The position numbers were made by a program, and so were the translations under genes. From contig JAGKWQ010000001.1 of assembly GCA_021151825.1 (NCBI GenBank), forward strand, positions 868,001 to 932,000: a stretch of 64,000 bases of DNA, in the 5' to 3' direction. Origin of the DNA: Cellvibrionaceae bacterium (lineage in GTDB: Bacteria; Pseudomonadota; Gammaproteobacteria; Pseudomonadales; Cellvibrionaceae). Positions within the stretch are counted from its first letter, which is position 1, and each line of letters opens with the position of its first letter. Under the pieces are notes generated by a model that was not told the origin of the DNA, did no database searches, and saw only the letters and a list, made by a program, of their open reading frames with translations. Shown piece by piece: positions 27,083-36,475 of the stretch.

Positions 27083-30000
27083 TTAGAACTGGGCGCGTAC
27101 GCTCAATGCAAAACGTCTATCCGTTACGAAATTCAAACCATCAGTCTTAACGCCTTCCTGGTTAAGTTGGTTCATGGTTCTGGTTTCTGTATTTAACAGG
27201 TTAGATGCTTCGATACCTACTTTCAGATTTTCATTGATAGTGTAGAAAGCGGAACCATCAAGATATCCAGTATCTTTGGCATACACGGGTGCAAACCAGT
27301 CACTATCACGACGGGTGATCATATACTCTGAACGCCAGTTGTACGCCAAACGCGCAGAAATGCTTTCGTACTCATACATTCCAGTAATGTTGAAAGTATT
27401 TTTGGAGTATGACGGCAACGGAAGATCGGTAAATGAACGGAAAGTGTTACGACCGTCCTGCGGCAATGGATTACCATCAACGCCCAAGCGAATATCTTCG
27501 ATACCTGCAATACCTTCAGAATCGTTGAGGTCTTTCTGGTCGATGTAAGTGAAGTTCACTTGCAAACCTAAACCAGACCAGGCACCTGGCAACGAGTCGT
27601 AGAATTGAGTATAGGACAACTCAATACCTTGAATAGTACCTGAACCTTCATTGACCGGGCCGCTGAAGCTACCAGGCAAAGTCACACCGTTGTGAGTAAC
27701 CGGAGCGGCGAAGGCGCGTTCACGAATAATATTGTCCAGTTTTTTGTGGAACAAGCTTGCAGTCAATGAGTCGGTAGCATCGAAATACCACTCCAGAGTC
27801 ACGTCGATATTTGTAGACTCTTCCGGCTCAAGGAACGGGTTCTTCGCTTGTCCGGTTAATTGGACGTCTTTAACACCGATCACTTTGGTTGGATCTGTTG
27901 GATCAAGAATATCCGTTTTGCTGATTTGCATTACTTTGATATTGCGAGTATCAGTCAACGATGGATAGTAAAGACCTTTTGACACCGCAAAACGCGCAAT
28001 CAAATCGTCCTGCAAACTGGCAGAGAGGTTAAACGTAGGCAGCACGGTAGAATAATCAGTACCATTTACCTTAACGCCTTTACTTGAACCACCAGTTGCG
28101 AAATCCTGTACGTTTTGAGGATAAAGCGCAGCGTTGTTAGACAACGTTGGGTAGCTTTCAAAACCTACAGAAGACAACTCATAATTCACCTGACGTACAC
28201 CCAAATTACCTTTGAGTGGAATTGGCAGATCATCGAACGCGTAATTAACACGAACGTAGGCTTCCTGACGTTGCTCGTTTACAGAGCCAACATGGTTAGG
28301 AGCAAAAGGGGTTCCTGGAATACGATCCGTTCTCAGCCATTGGGAACCACTGCCATAAGGCATCCAGCCATTTTCATAACCACGCAAGGTTGTTCCAACG
28401 AAATCTTCAGCGCTGGACATTTTGGCGAACCAGAATTCCTGAGTATCACCTTTGATACCTGAACCGCGATAGAAATCGCTGAATGTAACTTTCTCAAACT
28501 CGGTTGGGCTTTGAGACAAGTCAGCGCTGGTTGCAGAGAAGCCAGGACCACCCGCACACCAGCCGCATCCACCTACTACACCCCAGTTGGAGTATTCGGT
28601 ATCACGAACAACAAGATCTTTATCCGCGTAATAAACACCAGCTTGGACACCGGTAATCCAGTTATCATCAATCTCGTAAGTTACATCAGCTGAATACGCA
28701 TCCATTTTTGCATCATTATCAACATTCTGATCCAGATGCGAACGTATAAAGTTGGTGTTGGTAGCAGCAGCCCCATTGGTATTTGGATTTCTTACTGATG
28801 GGCTCAGGTATTCAATGCTCGGGCTTGAACCTCTCAAATCAACATAGAATCTTGAACCAGTTGACTGGGTCATGAAGCTGTTGTTGGTAACTGTGTTAGT
28901 AGAATCAACACGTTGAGCATCCAGATCGATGGTCAAGTTGTCTAATGGGCGCAATTTCAAATTGAAACTCGCATCTTCCACTGAGTTGTCGGTCTCGTTA
29001 AAACGAGTGTTGTACCACAGCAAACCAGAATCCAATGCGCCTGCTTTAAAGAAGCCATTTTCTACAACAGTAGGACGAGAAGCATCTGCCGGGTTGGTTG
29101 AAATATTGATTGCAGTGTTTCCACCAATCACGAAACCTTGCTCATAAGGTGAATAAACAACGTATTCGCGAGTAATCAATTCAGCTTCCGCTTTAATATA
29201 TTCAGCAGTTGCAACTACAGTTTCATCGGCATTTTGCCATTGCAACGAGCTACCCAAACCATCACGAGTACGATCATTGTTAGCAGTACGGACAGAGATC
29301 ACACCAGGCATATAAACAGTTTGATCTGCATAACCGTTCAATGCAGGACCATCACCACCGGTACCGCGAGAATAGTAGTTACCCACACCGATACCATCAC
29401 CGCGTGTTTCCAACTCTGATTTAATTGCACTGATCAAAAAGCCAAATTCGCCAGCACCTGTTTCCCAACGGTCACTGAATAAACCGGAAATAACAGGAGT
29501 TACTGATTCACGCAAATCGCCATAGGAAGCTTTTGCACTACCAGCGATTACACGATCCGGAGAGTCGAAAGGCTTGCGCGTCACCAGGTTAACGGTACCT
29601 GCAATACCACCGGAAATACGATCGGCAGTTTGGTTCTTAACAACTTCTACCGCACCCAACAATTCTGGCGGGATATCTTCAAAGTTCAGTGTACCCCAAG
29701 GGTTTGCACTGAATGCATCGCGGCCATTGATTTCACTGCGCACGCGGTCCAGGCCACGCACCAATACACCGGTACCTTCATCAGCAAAGTGATTAGGGTC
29801 TTCTGATGAAGCAAAGCGCTCAATGGTTACACCAGCAACACGTTGCAGTGCTTCAGTAACCGATTTATCCGGCAGTGCCCCAATGTCTGTCGCGGTAATA
29901 GCATCAATAACGGTATCCGAATTTCTCTTCAGCTCCTGAGCATTTTGAATACTTGTCTTCATGCCTGTAACAACAACTTCTTCCTGAACATCAGTAGAAG

Positions 30001-30112
30001 CAGCAGTTTGTGCAAAAGAAGGAACGCTCAATGCCATAATAGATACGGCTAACAAGGATCTTTTAAACCCCTTGCCGGACATTTCTGTCATTTTGTTTTT
30101 ACTTGTAAACAT
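27083..30112 (-). CDS. TonB-dependent outer-membrane receptor linked to halogenases
   Basis: A 1009-residue TBDR. The signal peptide ends near SFAQ (residue 35); EEVVVTGMKTS follows as the post-signal segment. The plug carries ALPDKSVTEALQRVAGVTIER, LVRGLDRVRSEINGRD and GGIAGTVNLVT, and the barrel ends in RRFALSVRAQF with the usual C-terminal Phe. It differs strongly from the two other TBDRs in the window, so it belongs to another ligand class. The start ATG 30112 has AAGGGG at eight bases. Genes for halogenases and a JmjC protein follow it and an AraC-type regulator precedes it, all on the same strand. Confidence 0.92.
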   Translation of the reverse strand: MFTSKNKMTEMSGKGFKRSLLAVSIMALSVPSFAQTAASTDVQEEVVVTGMKTSIQNAQELKRNSDTVIDAITATDIGALPDKSVTEALQRVAGVTIERFASSEDPNHFADEGTGVLVRGLDRVRSEINGRDAFSANPWGTLNFEDIPPELLGAVEVVKNQTADRISGGIAGTVNLVTRKPFDSPDRVIAGSAKASYGDLRESVTPVISGLFSDRWETGAGEFGFLISAIKSELETRGDGIGVGNYYSRGTGGDGPALNGYADQTVYMPGVISVRTANNDRTRDGLGSSLQWQNADETVVATAEYIKAEAELITREYVVYSPYEQGFVIGGNTAINISTNPADASRPTVVENGFFKAGALDSGLLWYNTRFNETDNSVEDASFNLKLRPLDNLTIDLDAQRVDSTNTVTNNSFMTQSTGSRFYVDLRGSSPSIEYLSPSVRNPNTNGAAATNTNFIRSHLDQNVDNDAKMDAYSADVTYEIDDNWITGVQAGVYYADKDLVVRDTEYSNWGVVGGCGWCAGGPGFSATSADLSQSPTEFEKVTFSDFYRGSGIKGDTQEFWFAKMSSAEDFVGTTLRGYENGWMPYGSGSQWLRTDRIPGTPFAPNHVGSVNEQRQEAYVRVNYAFDDLPIPLKGNLGVRQVNYELSSVGFESYPTLSNNAALYPQNVQDFATGGSSKGVKVNGTDYSTVLPTFNLSASLQDDLIARFAVSKGLYYPSLTDTRNIKVMQISKTDILDPTDPTKVIGVKDVQLTGQAKNPFLEPEESTNIDVTLEWYFDATDSLTASLFHKKLDNIIRERAFAAPVTHNGVTLPGSFSGPVNEGSGTIQGIELSYTQFYDSLPGAWSGLGLQVNFTYIDQKDLNDSEGIAGIEDIRLGVDGNPLPQDGRNTFRSFTDLPLPSYSKNTFNITGMYEYESISARLAYNWRSEYMITRRDSDWFAPVYAKDTGYLDGSAFYTINENLKVGIEASNLLNTETRTMNQLNQEGVKTDGLNFVTDRRFALSVRAQF

Positions 30113-30344
30113 ATCTAACCCCTTGGTTTTTTCTCTCGTATTAAACCCTTTACAGCGTTTAACTGAACACAGTTATACGCAATTTTCTGGACACTCCATC
30201 TACTACATACCGCAAAAAAAACGTTATTTGCTTTCACATCCCGGCGAAATAAAATCAACTTACGATAAGCACGTAAAAACATTAAAAACGGAGCTATTTT
30301 TGAATCTAACATCTGCATTTTTGTGATGCTATATGCAAAAAAAA

Positions 30345-30375
30345 CTCGAACCAACACCTACCAAAAGTCGAACTC
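30345..30375. promoter_or_regulatory. Direct repeat of TCGAAC, two helical turns apart
   Basis: CTCGAACCA (30345-30353) and GTCGAACTC (30367-30375) form a direct repeat spaced 22 bp, a layout common for AraC-type activators. It lies about 230 bp upstream of the TBDR start and just past the end of the AraC-type gene. The AAAACTCGAACCA core recurs upstream of the GH19 chitinase gene at 39550-39562. Confidence 0.35.
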
Positions 30376-30403
30376 AGCGCCAAAAAATCACTACACAGTG
30401 CAA

Positions 30404-30946
30404 TTAATGTAGATGCTGTTGACGATAATGACTAGGTGTTACGCCTACCGATTTTTTAAACGCCTGATTAAAAACTGATTTGCTGTTAAACCCACAACTT
30501 TTCATAATTTCGCTAATTGGTTTCTGGCGCAATTCCGAATCAACCAAACGCTTTTTTGCTTCTGCCACGCGATAATTACCAATCAATTCAAAAAAATTAA
30601 CATGTAACTGGCTATTAATCGTGCTCGACAAGAGTTTGGGTGACACATTTAATTTATTGGCCAAGCGCTCAACCGTAATATGCGATTCCAGATAAGGTTT
30701 ATTTTCTTCCATAAATTGCACTAACCGATCAACCAGCTCCCTTTGTTGCGCATCTGTATGGGTACCGGCATTAGAATCCGGATTTGAATCGACAACAGCA
30801 TTATCGTTATTTACAGCTTGCTGTTTATGCAGTGCTCTATGCAGGTTGCGGTTACGCACCAGCAAAAGCGCCACTGCAATAGCGGCAATTATGCCGCTGA
30901 TAATCAGTGCCAAAAGATGTTTGTTACCCAGTGCTACTTCTGCCAT
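30404..30946 (-). CDS. Membrane-tethered AraC-family transcriptional regulator
   Basis: A 180-residue protein with one transmembrane helix (residues ~10-30) ahead of a linker and a C-terminal AraC/XylS DNA-binding domain (~72-178). The two helix-turn-helix units are seen in VERLANKLNVSPKLLSSTIN and ISEIMKSCGFNSKSVFNQAF, ending VGVTPSHYRQQ. There is no sensor domain; the periplasmic part is under ten residues. Membrane-bound AraC proteins usually have large sensor regions, so this one is stripped down or senses through a partner. It is upstream of TBDR 3 on the same strand and may regulate it. ATG 30946 begins the frame. Confidence 0.85.
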   Translation of the reverse strand: MAEVALGNKHLLALIISGIIAAIAVALLLVRNRNLHRALHKQQAVNNDNAVVDSNPDSNAGTHTDAQQRELVDRLVQFMEENKPYLESHITVERLANKLNVSPKLLSSTINSQLHVNFFELIGNYRVAEAKKRLVDSELRQKPISEIMKSCGFNSKSVFNQAFKKSVGVTPSHYRQQHLH

Positions 30947-31100
30947 AGCAACCTACCCGTAAGAACGATGTTCTAATTATTTTTCTATCCTGGGAGCAAG
31001 CAACAATCATCAAAGTTTTATAACTTTGGCTCGTTTAACTTTGCGCCACAAGGACAACGTTGTCAACTTTATTTACAATTTCCCCAAGCATTTTTACAAT

Positions 31101-33620
31101 TCAGGGACGTGTAAACGAATACAAAATTTTCTCTACAGAATAAGCCGTCGCCACTATGATTTCCTGATCGATTTTTTGCGCGTTTATGAGTAGTTTTTTT
31201 ACCTCTTCCTGTTCATTTTCTGTGATCGATGCCCCCTGCAATCGGCGATCTAACAGCAATATTCCCCACTGCGAAAGCTTTTGCACTTTTTCCGTTAGTG
31301 TTTGCCACTGCGAACGATCTTTTACTAACGGAAGCAGTTTTATTCCTGCATCACTCCATACTGAAAACTGTTCACGCAATTGATGATAATTCTCACCATC
31401 TTGTGGATTCTTTAACCATTGCCCCAAGCGTAGGTTAAATTGTCGCAAGTTTTCATTTTCTGCTGGCAACGCATCAACCAGACGATTTAATGGATCAGCT
31501 TTTGAATAACTTTCATTGGCCGATTTTTCATGCTGTCGATGATAATAATGTGCTGGCTCCAATGTTTGGATAAAAGTTGCCAAACTCATTATTTCCGTCG
31601 CACTGACCCCATCACTCGCCAGTTTTTTTAACGCAGCGTGCTGTTGACTGTTGTGCAACAAACCCACTGATTTTTCCGCCCAATTTGCAACCTTTTCCAT
31701 ACGCACATAAAGGGCACTTTCATCTTGCAAACTTCGGGCCGACCAAAGTCTTTCTGCAACAACAAATGCGCGCGGCCACAAACGCAGGTCAATGCTATGT
31801 TCATCAACAATTTCTACCCACAGCGCCGCTTCGCCACCGAGAACTAACGCTTCATCTTCTGCACTTAAATGTGCCACTGGTTCAGTTTTTGGTAGCTGTT
31901 TTTGTGCACTATTTTTTAAAGAGTTTTGGATGTTATTTTTTTCATCAGATTTTTCAAAACTGGCATTTTTTTGTAAAGAAACGTTATCTGTTATTTTCTC
32001 ACCACTAATAGAATAAGGTGCATTACCCACAATAATCGAGCCCGCTAAGATTTCCTTCCCTGCTGAGGTATCTTTACCAGCAGCCGGTAATTTTTTATTT
32101 GAAAAGGTAACGTTAAATTGAACAGGCCCCATCCATGTATCCAGCGAAAAACTTGCTGACTTTTCATCGTAACTATGCAGTTTCGCTTCGCGGCGGGACT
32201 TGCCGGTGAAATCGACTAAAGCTCGCGCATTTTTTCCTTCACCAATTAAACTAAAAGACCCTGTTACTGGTTTGCCACGCTTACGTGGCATTTCAAAACG
32301 CCAGCTATTTATTGCATCTTGCACAGAAATATTATTGACAACTACCGGTGCAGGTGGAATTGGATCATTGCGATAGTGGTAAGAAGCATATTGTGGTTGA
32401 TCCAAATAATAACCCGTGGATAAAATTGCTTGAAAGCCGTGACTAACAGCATCACTGACACCATCCGGACCACGCCAGGAATGAATAACAATGTCGTTAG
32501 GCAAATCTTTGTGCTGGATTTCATCCCAACCAATCATTTTCCGCTGATGTTGTTGTAATATTTTTTGCACACGCTGATTGAAATAAGCTTGCAGCGCACG
32601 AAAATCTTTCAATCCATTTGCTTTCATAAATGCTTGAATACCCGGATTAGTATTCCAATGCTCGGGATCCACTTCGTCGCCACCGATGTGCAAATATTCA
32701 AAGGGAAATAATTCGGTGACTTCTTCAACCAGACCATCCACAAACTCATACACTTTTTCATTGGCTGGATTTAACAAAGGTTTATGCACCCCCCAGCGAT
32801 ACTCCATCGCATAAGGCCCTGAAGCTGACATCAATTCAGGGTAAGCCACAGCAATGGCACTCGCGTGACCAGGAACATCAATTTCGGGCAAAACCTGAAT
32901 GCCACGCGCACGTGCGTAGCTGACAATCTCGCGGATTTGCTTGCGCGAATAATATTCGCCATCAGATGCTAACTGGTGCAGCTTCGGGTATTTTTTTGAT
33001 TCAAAGCGCCAACCCTGATCATCCGTTAAATGCCAATGGAAAATATTATATTTGGCTGCCGCCATAGCATCGATTTGACGCTTGATTGTATTCACCGAAA
33101 AAAAATGACGTGACGTATCCAACAATAGCCCGCGCCATTTAAAACGGGGATGGTCCTGAATAGTCACCAACGGTAATTGAATGTTTTGTTGTTGGCTGCC
33201 AATTAATTGCAACAAGGTTTCGAAACCACGCAAAACACCCAATGATTGGTTGGCCGATAAAGTAATAACGCTCGTTGAAATTACCAGTTGATACGATTCA
33301 TCCCAATCTTTAATAAAATTGGAAATAGGCGCAACCTGATTCGCTTTGATAATGACATTGGCTTTATCAGCGCTAACCAATTTCCATTGAATTTTTTGAC
33401 CGGTTTGTAGCTCTACACGTTTAACTATGCGTTTTAGTGCCGCTTTTATTTCACCGTTTTTCTTTGCATCAATTGCGACTAACCATTTATTACCCAATTG
33501 CAATTGCCCTTGTTGCTGTACCACAGATTGTGGCCAGGGCATTAATGGCAGCAGATCTGCCTGTGCATTCGCACAAGCAGAAAAAATAAAACTGACAATG
33601 AGTATTAAATAACGAATCAT
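31101..33620 (-). CDS. GH20 beta-N-acetylhexosaminidase with internal domain insertion
   Basis: An 839-residue exo-hexosaminidase releasing terminal GlcNAc/GalNAc from chito-oligosaccharides by substrate-assisted catalysis. Signal sequence residues 1-20 (a lipobox-like FSAC and an ANAQ site overlap). A GH20b N-domain (~25-155) precedes the barrel with WHLTDDQGWR and the catalytic D315-E316 in HIGGDEVDP. Between YASYHYRND (~418) and LGGEAALW (~595), the barrel is interrupted by about 150 residues of beta-rich then Lys/Asn-rich sequence, which is unusual. It is the last gene of the D-amino-acid operon, 15 bp after the RidA gene. Confidence 0.93.
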   Translation of the reverse strand: MIRYLILIVSFIFSACANAQADLLPLMPWPQSVVQQQGQLQLGNKWLVAIDAKKNGEIKAALKRIVKRVELQTGQKIQWKLVSADKANVIIKANQVAPISNFIKDWDESYQLVISTSVITLSANQSLGVLRGFETLLQLIGSQQQNIQLPLVTIQDHPRFKWRGLLLDTSRHFFSVNTIKRQIDAMAAAKYNIFHWHLTDDQGWRFESKKYPKLHQLASDGEYYSRKQIREIVSYARARGIQVLPEIDVPGHASAIAVAYPELMSASGPYAMEYRWGVHKPLLNPANEKVYEFVDGLVEEVTELFPFEYLHIGGDEVDPEHWNTNPGIQAFMKANGLKDFRALQAYFNQRVQKILQQHQRKMIGWDEIQHKDLPNDIVIHSWRGPDGVSDAVSHGFQAILSTGYYLDQPQYASYHYRNDPIPPAPVVVNNISVQDAINSWRFEMPRKRGKPVTGSFSLIGEGKNARALVDFTGKSRREAKLHSYDEKSASFSLDTWMGPVQFNVTFSNKKLPAAGKDTSAGKEILAGSIIVGNAPYSISGEKITDNVSLQKNASFEKSDEKNNIQNSLKNSAQKQLPKTEPVAHLSAEDEALVLGGEAALWVEIVDEHSIDLRLWPRAFVVAERLWSARSLQDESALYVRMEKVANWAEKSVGLLHNSQQHAALKKLASDGVSATEIMSLATFIQTLEPAHYYHRQHEKSANESYSKADPLNRLVDALPAENENLRQFNLRLGQWLKNPQDGENYHQLREQFSVWSDAGIKLLPLVKDRSQWQTLTEKVQKLSQWGILLLDRRLQGASITENEQEEVKKLLINAQKIDQEIIVATAYSVEKILYSFTRP

Positions 33621-33635
33621 AGTTTTAATTACATC

Positions 33636-34028
33636 TTATTCCGGTTTTTTGTAGGCCACACAATCTACTTCTACTTTGCAATCCACTACCATGCTGGACA
33701 CTACACACGCGCGCGCGGGAGGATTTGCGCCGAAATATTCCATAAACACACGATTGAACGACATGAAATCGCGCGGATCATCCAGCCATACACCACAACG
33801 CACTACATGCTCCGGCCCATAGCCGGCTTCTGCCAAAATTGTGAGTACGTTTTTAATGGTTTGATGAGATTGTGCAACAATTCCACCGTCAATAATTTCG
33901 CCATTAACCATAGGCACTTGGCCGGACACAAATAACCAACCATCGGCACCAGCAGCACGCGCAAATGGCAAATGCTGACCACCAGTACCTTTACCACCTT
34001 CAACACCGTAACGTTTTATTTCGGACAT
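33636..34028 (-). CDS. RidA-family enamine/imine deaminase
   Basis: A 130-residue RidA (YjgF/YER057c/UK114) protein. Members hydrolyse reactive 2-aminoacrylate-type intermediates made by PLP-dependent dehydratases. Arg106 in NPPARACVVS is the residue that binds the carboxylate in active members; GWLFVSGQVP near the N-terminus is also typical. It lies between the D-aminoacylase and GH20 genes, in an operon that also encodes a D-amino-acid deaminase, which would produce exactly the intermediates RidA removes. Confidence 0.9.
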   Translation of the reverse strand: MSEIKRYGVEGGKGTGGQHLPFARAAGADGWLFVSGQVPMVNGEIIDGGIVAQSHQTIKNVLTILAEAGYGPEHVVRCGVWLDDPRDFMSFNRVFMEYFGANPPARACVVSSMVVDCKVEVDCVAYKKPE

Positions 34029-34068
34029 GTTTAACTCTCAACATTTTTAATTTGTTCTTTTGGTAGAT

Positions 34069-35532
34069 TTAATAAAAACCGACTCTTAAATCCCGCTGTC
34101 TTTCCAAAAACTTTCCTGCACGCTGGCCAGTCATTTTTTTATTCTGGTAACTCAATATACCGTTCACCCAAACTGAGTGAATGCCTTCCGCTAATTGTTG
34201 TGGCTGGGAAAAAGTCGCTGAATCTTTTACTTGTTGTGGATCGAATAACACCAAATCTGCTGCTGCTCCCACTGCGATGCGGCCACGGTCATCCAAACCA
34301 AAACGATCAGCTGACATGCGCGTCATTTTGCGCACCGCTTCAGGCAAACTAAATAAATTCAAATCGCGGCTATAATGTCCGAGCACTCGCGGAAACGCTC
34401 CCCACAAGCGCGGGTGAGGCAATGGATCCACAGGTAAGCCATCCGATCCAACCATTGTTAATGGATGCGCAAGAATTTTCTGCACGTCCTGCTCACTCAT
34501 ACCGTGATATACAGCACCAGCCGGTTGTAATTTTTTTGCAGCATCCAACAAACTTATTTGCCATTCATTGGCAATTTCAGCGAGTTTTTTCCCGCCTTGC
34601 TCTGGATGCGGATCACTCCAGGTAATAACAATATCGAAGTCAGTGGTTACTTGTTGCAAGTCCAGCGTCGATGAACTCGCACTGTAGGGATAGCAATCAC
34701 AACCAACCGGATGACGATCTGCTGCGAGCTCAATTTTTTGCAGCACTTCACCACTGCGTCCCCAATTGCTCGCACCGGCACATTTCAAATGCGACACAAT
34801 AACTGGTGCTTTGGCCGCTTCACCAGTTTCAAATGCTTCATCCAATGCTGATAAAATTTCATCAAACTCAGTGCGTAAATGAGTTGTGTACACTGCACCG
34901 AATTCATTTAACACTTGCGCCAGGCTTTTTACTTCATCAACTGTTGCAGAAAATGCTGAAGCATATGCAAGGCCAGATGACAAACCCAATGCGCCCTCTT
35001 TTAAGCTTTCACGCAATTGCACGCGCATTTTTTCAATTTCATTTGCAGTAGCAGTGCGATCCAACTTATCCATATGATTATTACGCAACGCCGTATGCCC
35101 GACTAACGCCGCAACATTTACCGAGGGTTGTGTTTTATTCACCGCGGCTTTGTAGCTGGCAAAGTCAGAAAATTCAAAATCATCCGCTATGCCTAATAAA
35201 TTCATCGGATCGGGCAAGTTGCCATTAAGGCTGACCGGGCTTGCACTAATGCCACAATTGCCAACAATAACGGTAGTAATTCCCTGTGAAATCTTTGGTA
35301 GCATTTCCGGTGAGCGAATAACTTGCAGGTCATCATGGGTGTGTACATCAATAAAGCCAGGAGCGAGAACCAGCCCCTCCGCGTACAACGTTGTCAACGC
35401 TTCCTGATTTTCAAGTGAATCTATCGCTGCAATTTTCCCCGCATGAATGGCAATGTCCGCACTAAACGCTGGCTCACCTGAACCATCCAGAATCTGTGCG
35501 TTGCGAATAATCAAATCAAACTTCACTGCCAT
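34069..35532 (-). CDS. N-acyl-D-amino-acid deacylase (D-aminoacylase)
   Basis: A 487-residue zinc amidohydrolase that cleaves acyl groups from N-acyl-D-amino acids. Residues ~59-67 GFIDVHTHD hold the His-x-His metal ligands, VGNCGIS supplies the bridging Cys of the D-aminoacylase group, HLRTE and VSHLKCAG further ligands, and the C-terminal VLFDP strand belongs to the small beta domain. No signal peptide, hence cytosolic. ATG 35532 has an AGGA just upstream. It lies between the RpiR regulator and RidA genes in the six-gene operon. The chain preference (glutamate, aspartate or neutral) cannot be read from sequence. Confidence 0.9.
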   Translation of the reverse strand: MAVKFDLIIRNAQILDGSGEPAFSADIAIHAGKIAAIDSLENQEALTTLYAEGLVLAPGFIDVHTHDDLQVIRSPEMLPKISQGITTVIVGNCGISASPVSLNGNLPDPMNLLGIADDFEFSDFASYKAAVNKTQPSVNVAALVGHTALRNNHMDKLDRTATANEIEKMRVQLRESLKEGALGLSSGLAYASAFSATVDEVKSLAQVLNEFGAVYTTHLRTEFDEILSALDEAFETGEAAKAPVIVSHLKCAGASNWGRSGEVLQKIELAADRHPVGCDCYPYSASSSTLDLQQVTTDFDIVITWSDPHPEQGGKKLAEIANEWQISLLDAAKKLQPAGAVYHGMSEQDVQKILAHPLTMVGSDGLPVDPLPHPRLWGAFPRVLGHYSRDLNLFSLPEAVRKMTRMSADRFGLDDRGRIAVGAAADLVLFDPQQVKDSATFSQPQQLAEGIHSVWVNGILSYQNKKMTGQRAGKFLERQRDLRVGFY

Positions 35533-35570
35533 TCATCCTGCAAAAAATATTGTTGTTCAGAAAAGTCGTG

Positions 35571-36455
35571 TTAATCACCCAGTGGCAGACGATTGTCACC
35601 ACCGCGATATTCATCGAGTGCAAATTTCACCCTGCGCAACAATTCCTTGCTTTCGGATTTACGTGCGAGTGCCAACTCAGTGGCAAGTATGTCAATGGCC
35701 AGTAACATGCCGTAACGGGATGCGGATGGTTTGTAGATAAAATCCGTTTCTTCAGTAACCAGAGGAATCACTATGTCGGCCTTTTGTGCCAGTGGCGAAC
35801 TGTGCGCAGAGAGCACAATAAGCTTTGCACCGTATTCACGCGCAATATCGGCGATTTCCAATAATTCAGGTGTAACACCGGTAACCGATAACAGCACCAG
35901 TACATCTTTTTCAGTCAAGGTTGCAGCAAACATGCGCAGCAATACCGGATCATGATATGCAGCTACCGCAATCCCCAAACGGGCGATGCGAAATTGCACT
36001 TCGTCCGACAACATGGTGGATGCCCCGCCCATACCGCCGATATAAATCAAGCGCGCACTATTTAATAAACCCGCCGCCGCGCGAAAATCTGCCTCTACAA
36101 AACGCGATAAATTTGCACGCAATGTAGATTCAACCTCGCTACAAATTTGCGAATAAAATGCACTCTCTTCTACCGCCGGGACTTCTGCTAAAAAGCGGGT
36201 GCCTACCGCACTGGCTTGTGCCAGTTTTAATTTCAGATCGCGAATATCTTCACAGCCAACCGATTTTGCAAAGCGCGAAATGGTGGCAATACTCACGCTC
36301 GCTTTTGCAGCCAGTTGATCAATACTAGCGCTCGCGGCGAAAGCAATATCTTCCAGAATTGCATCGGCAACTTTTTGTTCCGTTGCAGAAAGACGATCGC
36401 GACTACCGCGAATGTGATAAACAATATCGAATAATGCAGTCATGAATTTTTTCAC
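35571..36455 (-). CDS. RpiR/MurR-family transcriptional regulator
   Basis: A 290-294-residue regulator with an N-terminal helix-turn-helix (~20-95, ASIDQLAAKASVSIATISRFAKSVG) and a C-terminal SIS domain (~130-270, YIGGMGGASTMLSDEVQFRIARLG) that binds phosphosugars. The family includes MurR, which senses MurNAc-6-phosphate, and regulators of amino-sugar genes. It is embedded in the operon, 20 bp or so after the permease gene, and most likely controls it. The start may be GTG 36455 or ATG 36443; both have partial ribosome binding sites. Confidence 0.9.
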   Translation of the reverse strand: MKKFMTALFDIVYHIRGSRDRLSATEQKVADAILEDIAFAASASIDQLAAKASVSIATISRFAKSVGCEDIRDLKLKLAQASAVGTRFLAEVPAVEESAFYSQICSEVESTLRANLSRFVEADFRAAAGLLNSARLIYIGGMGGASTMLSDEVQFRIARLGIAVAAYHDPVLLRMFAATLTEKDVLVLLSVTGVTPELLEIADIAREYGAKLIVLSAHSSPLAQKADIVIPLVTEETDFIYKPSASRYGMLLAIDILATELALARKSESKELLRRVKFALDEYRGGDNRLPLGD

Positions 36456-36475
36456 TCGCCTTAAATAAGGGCGTG

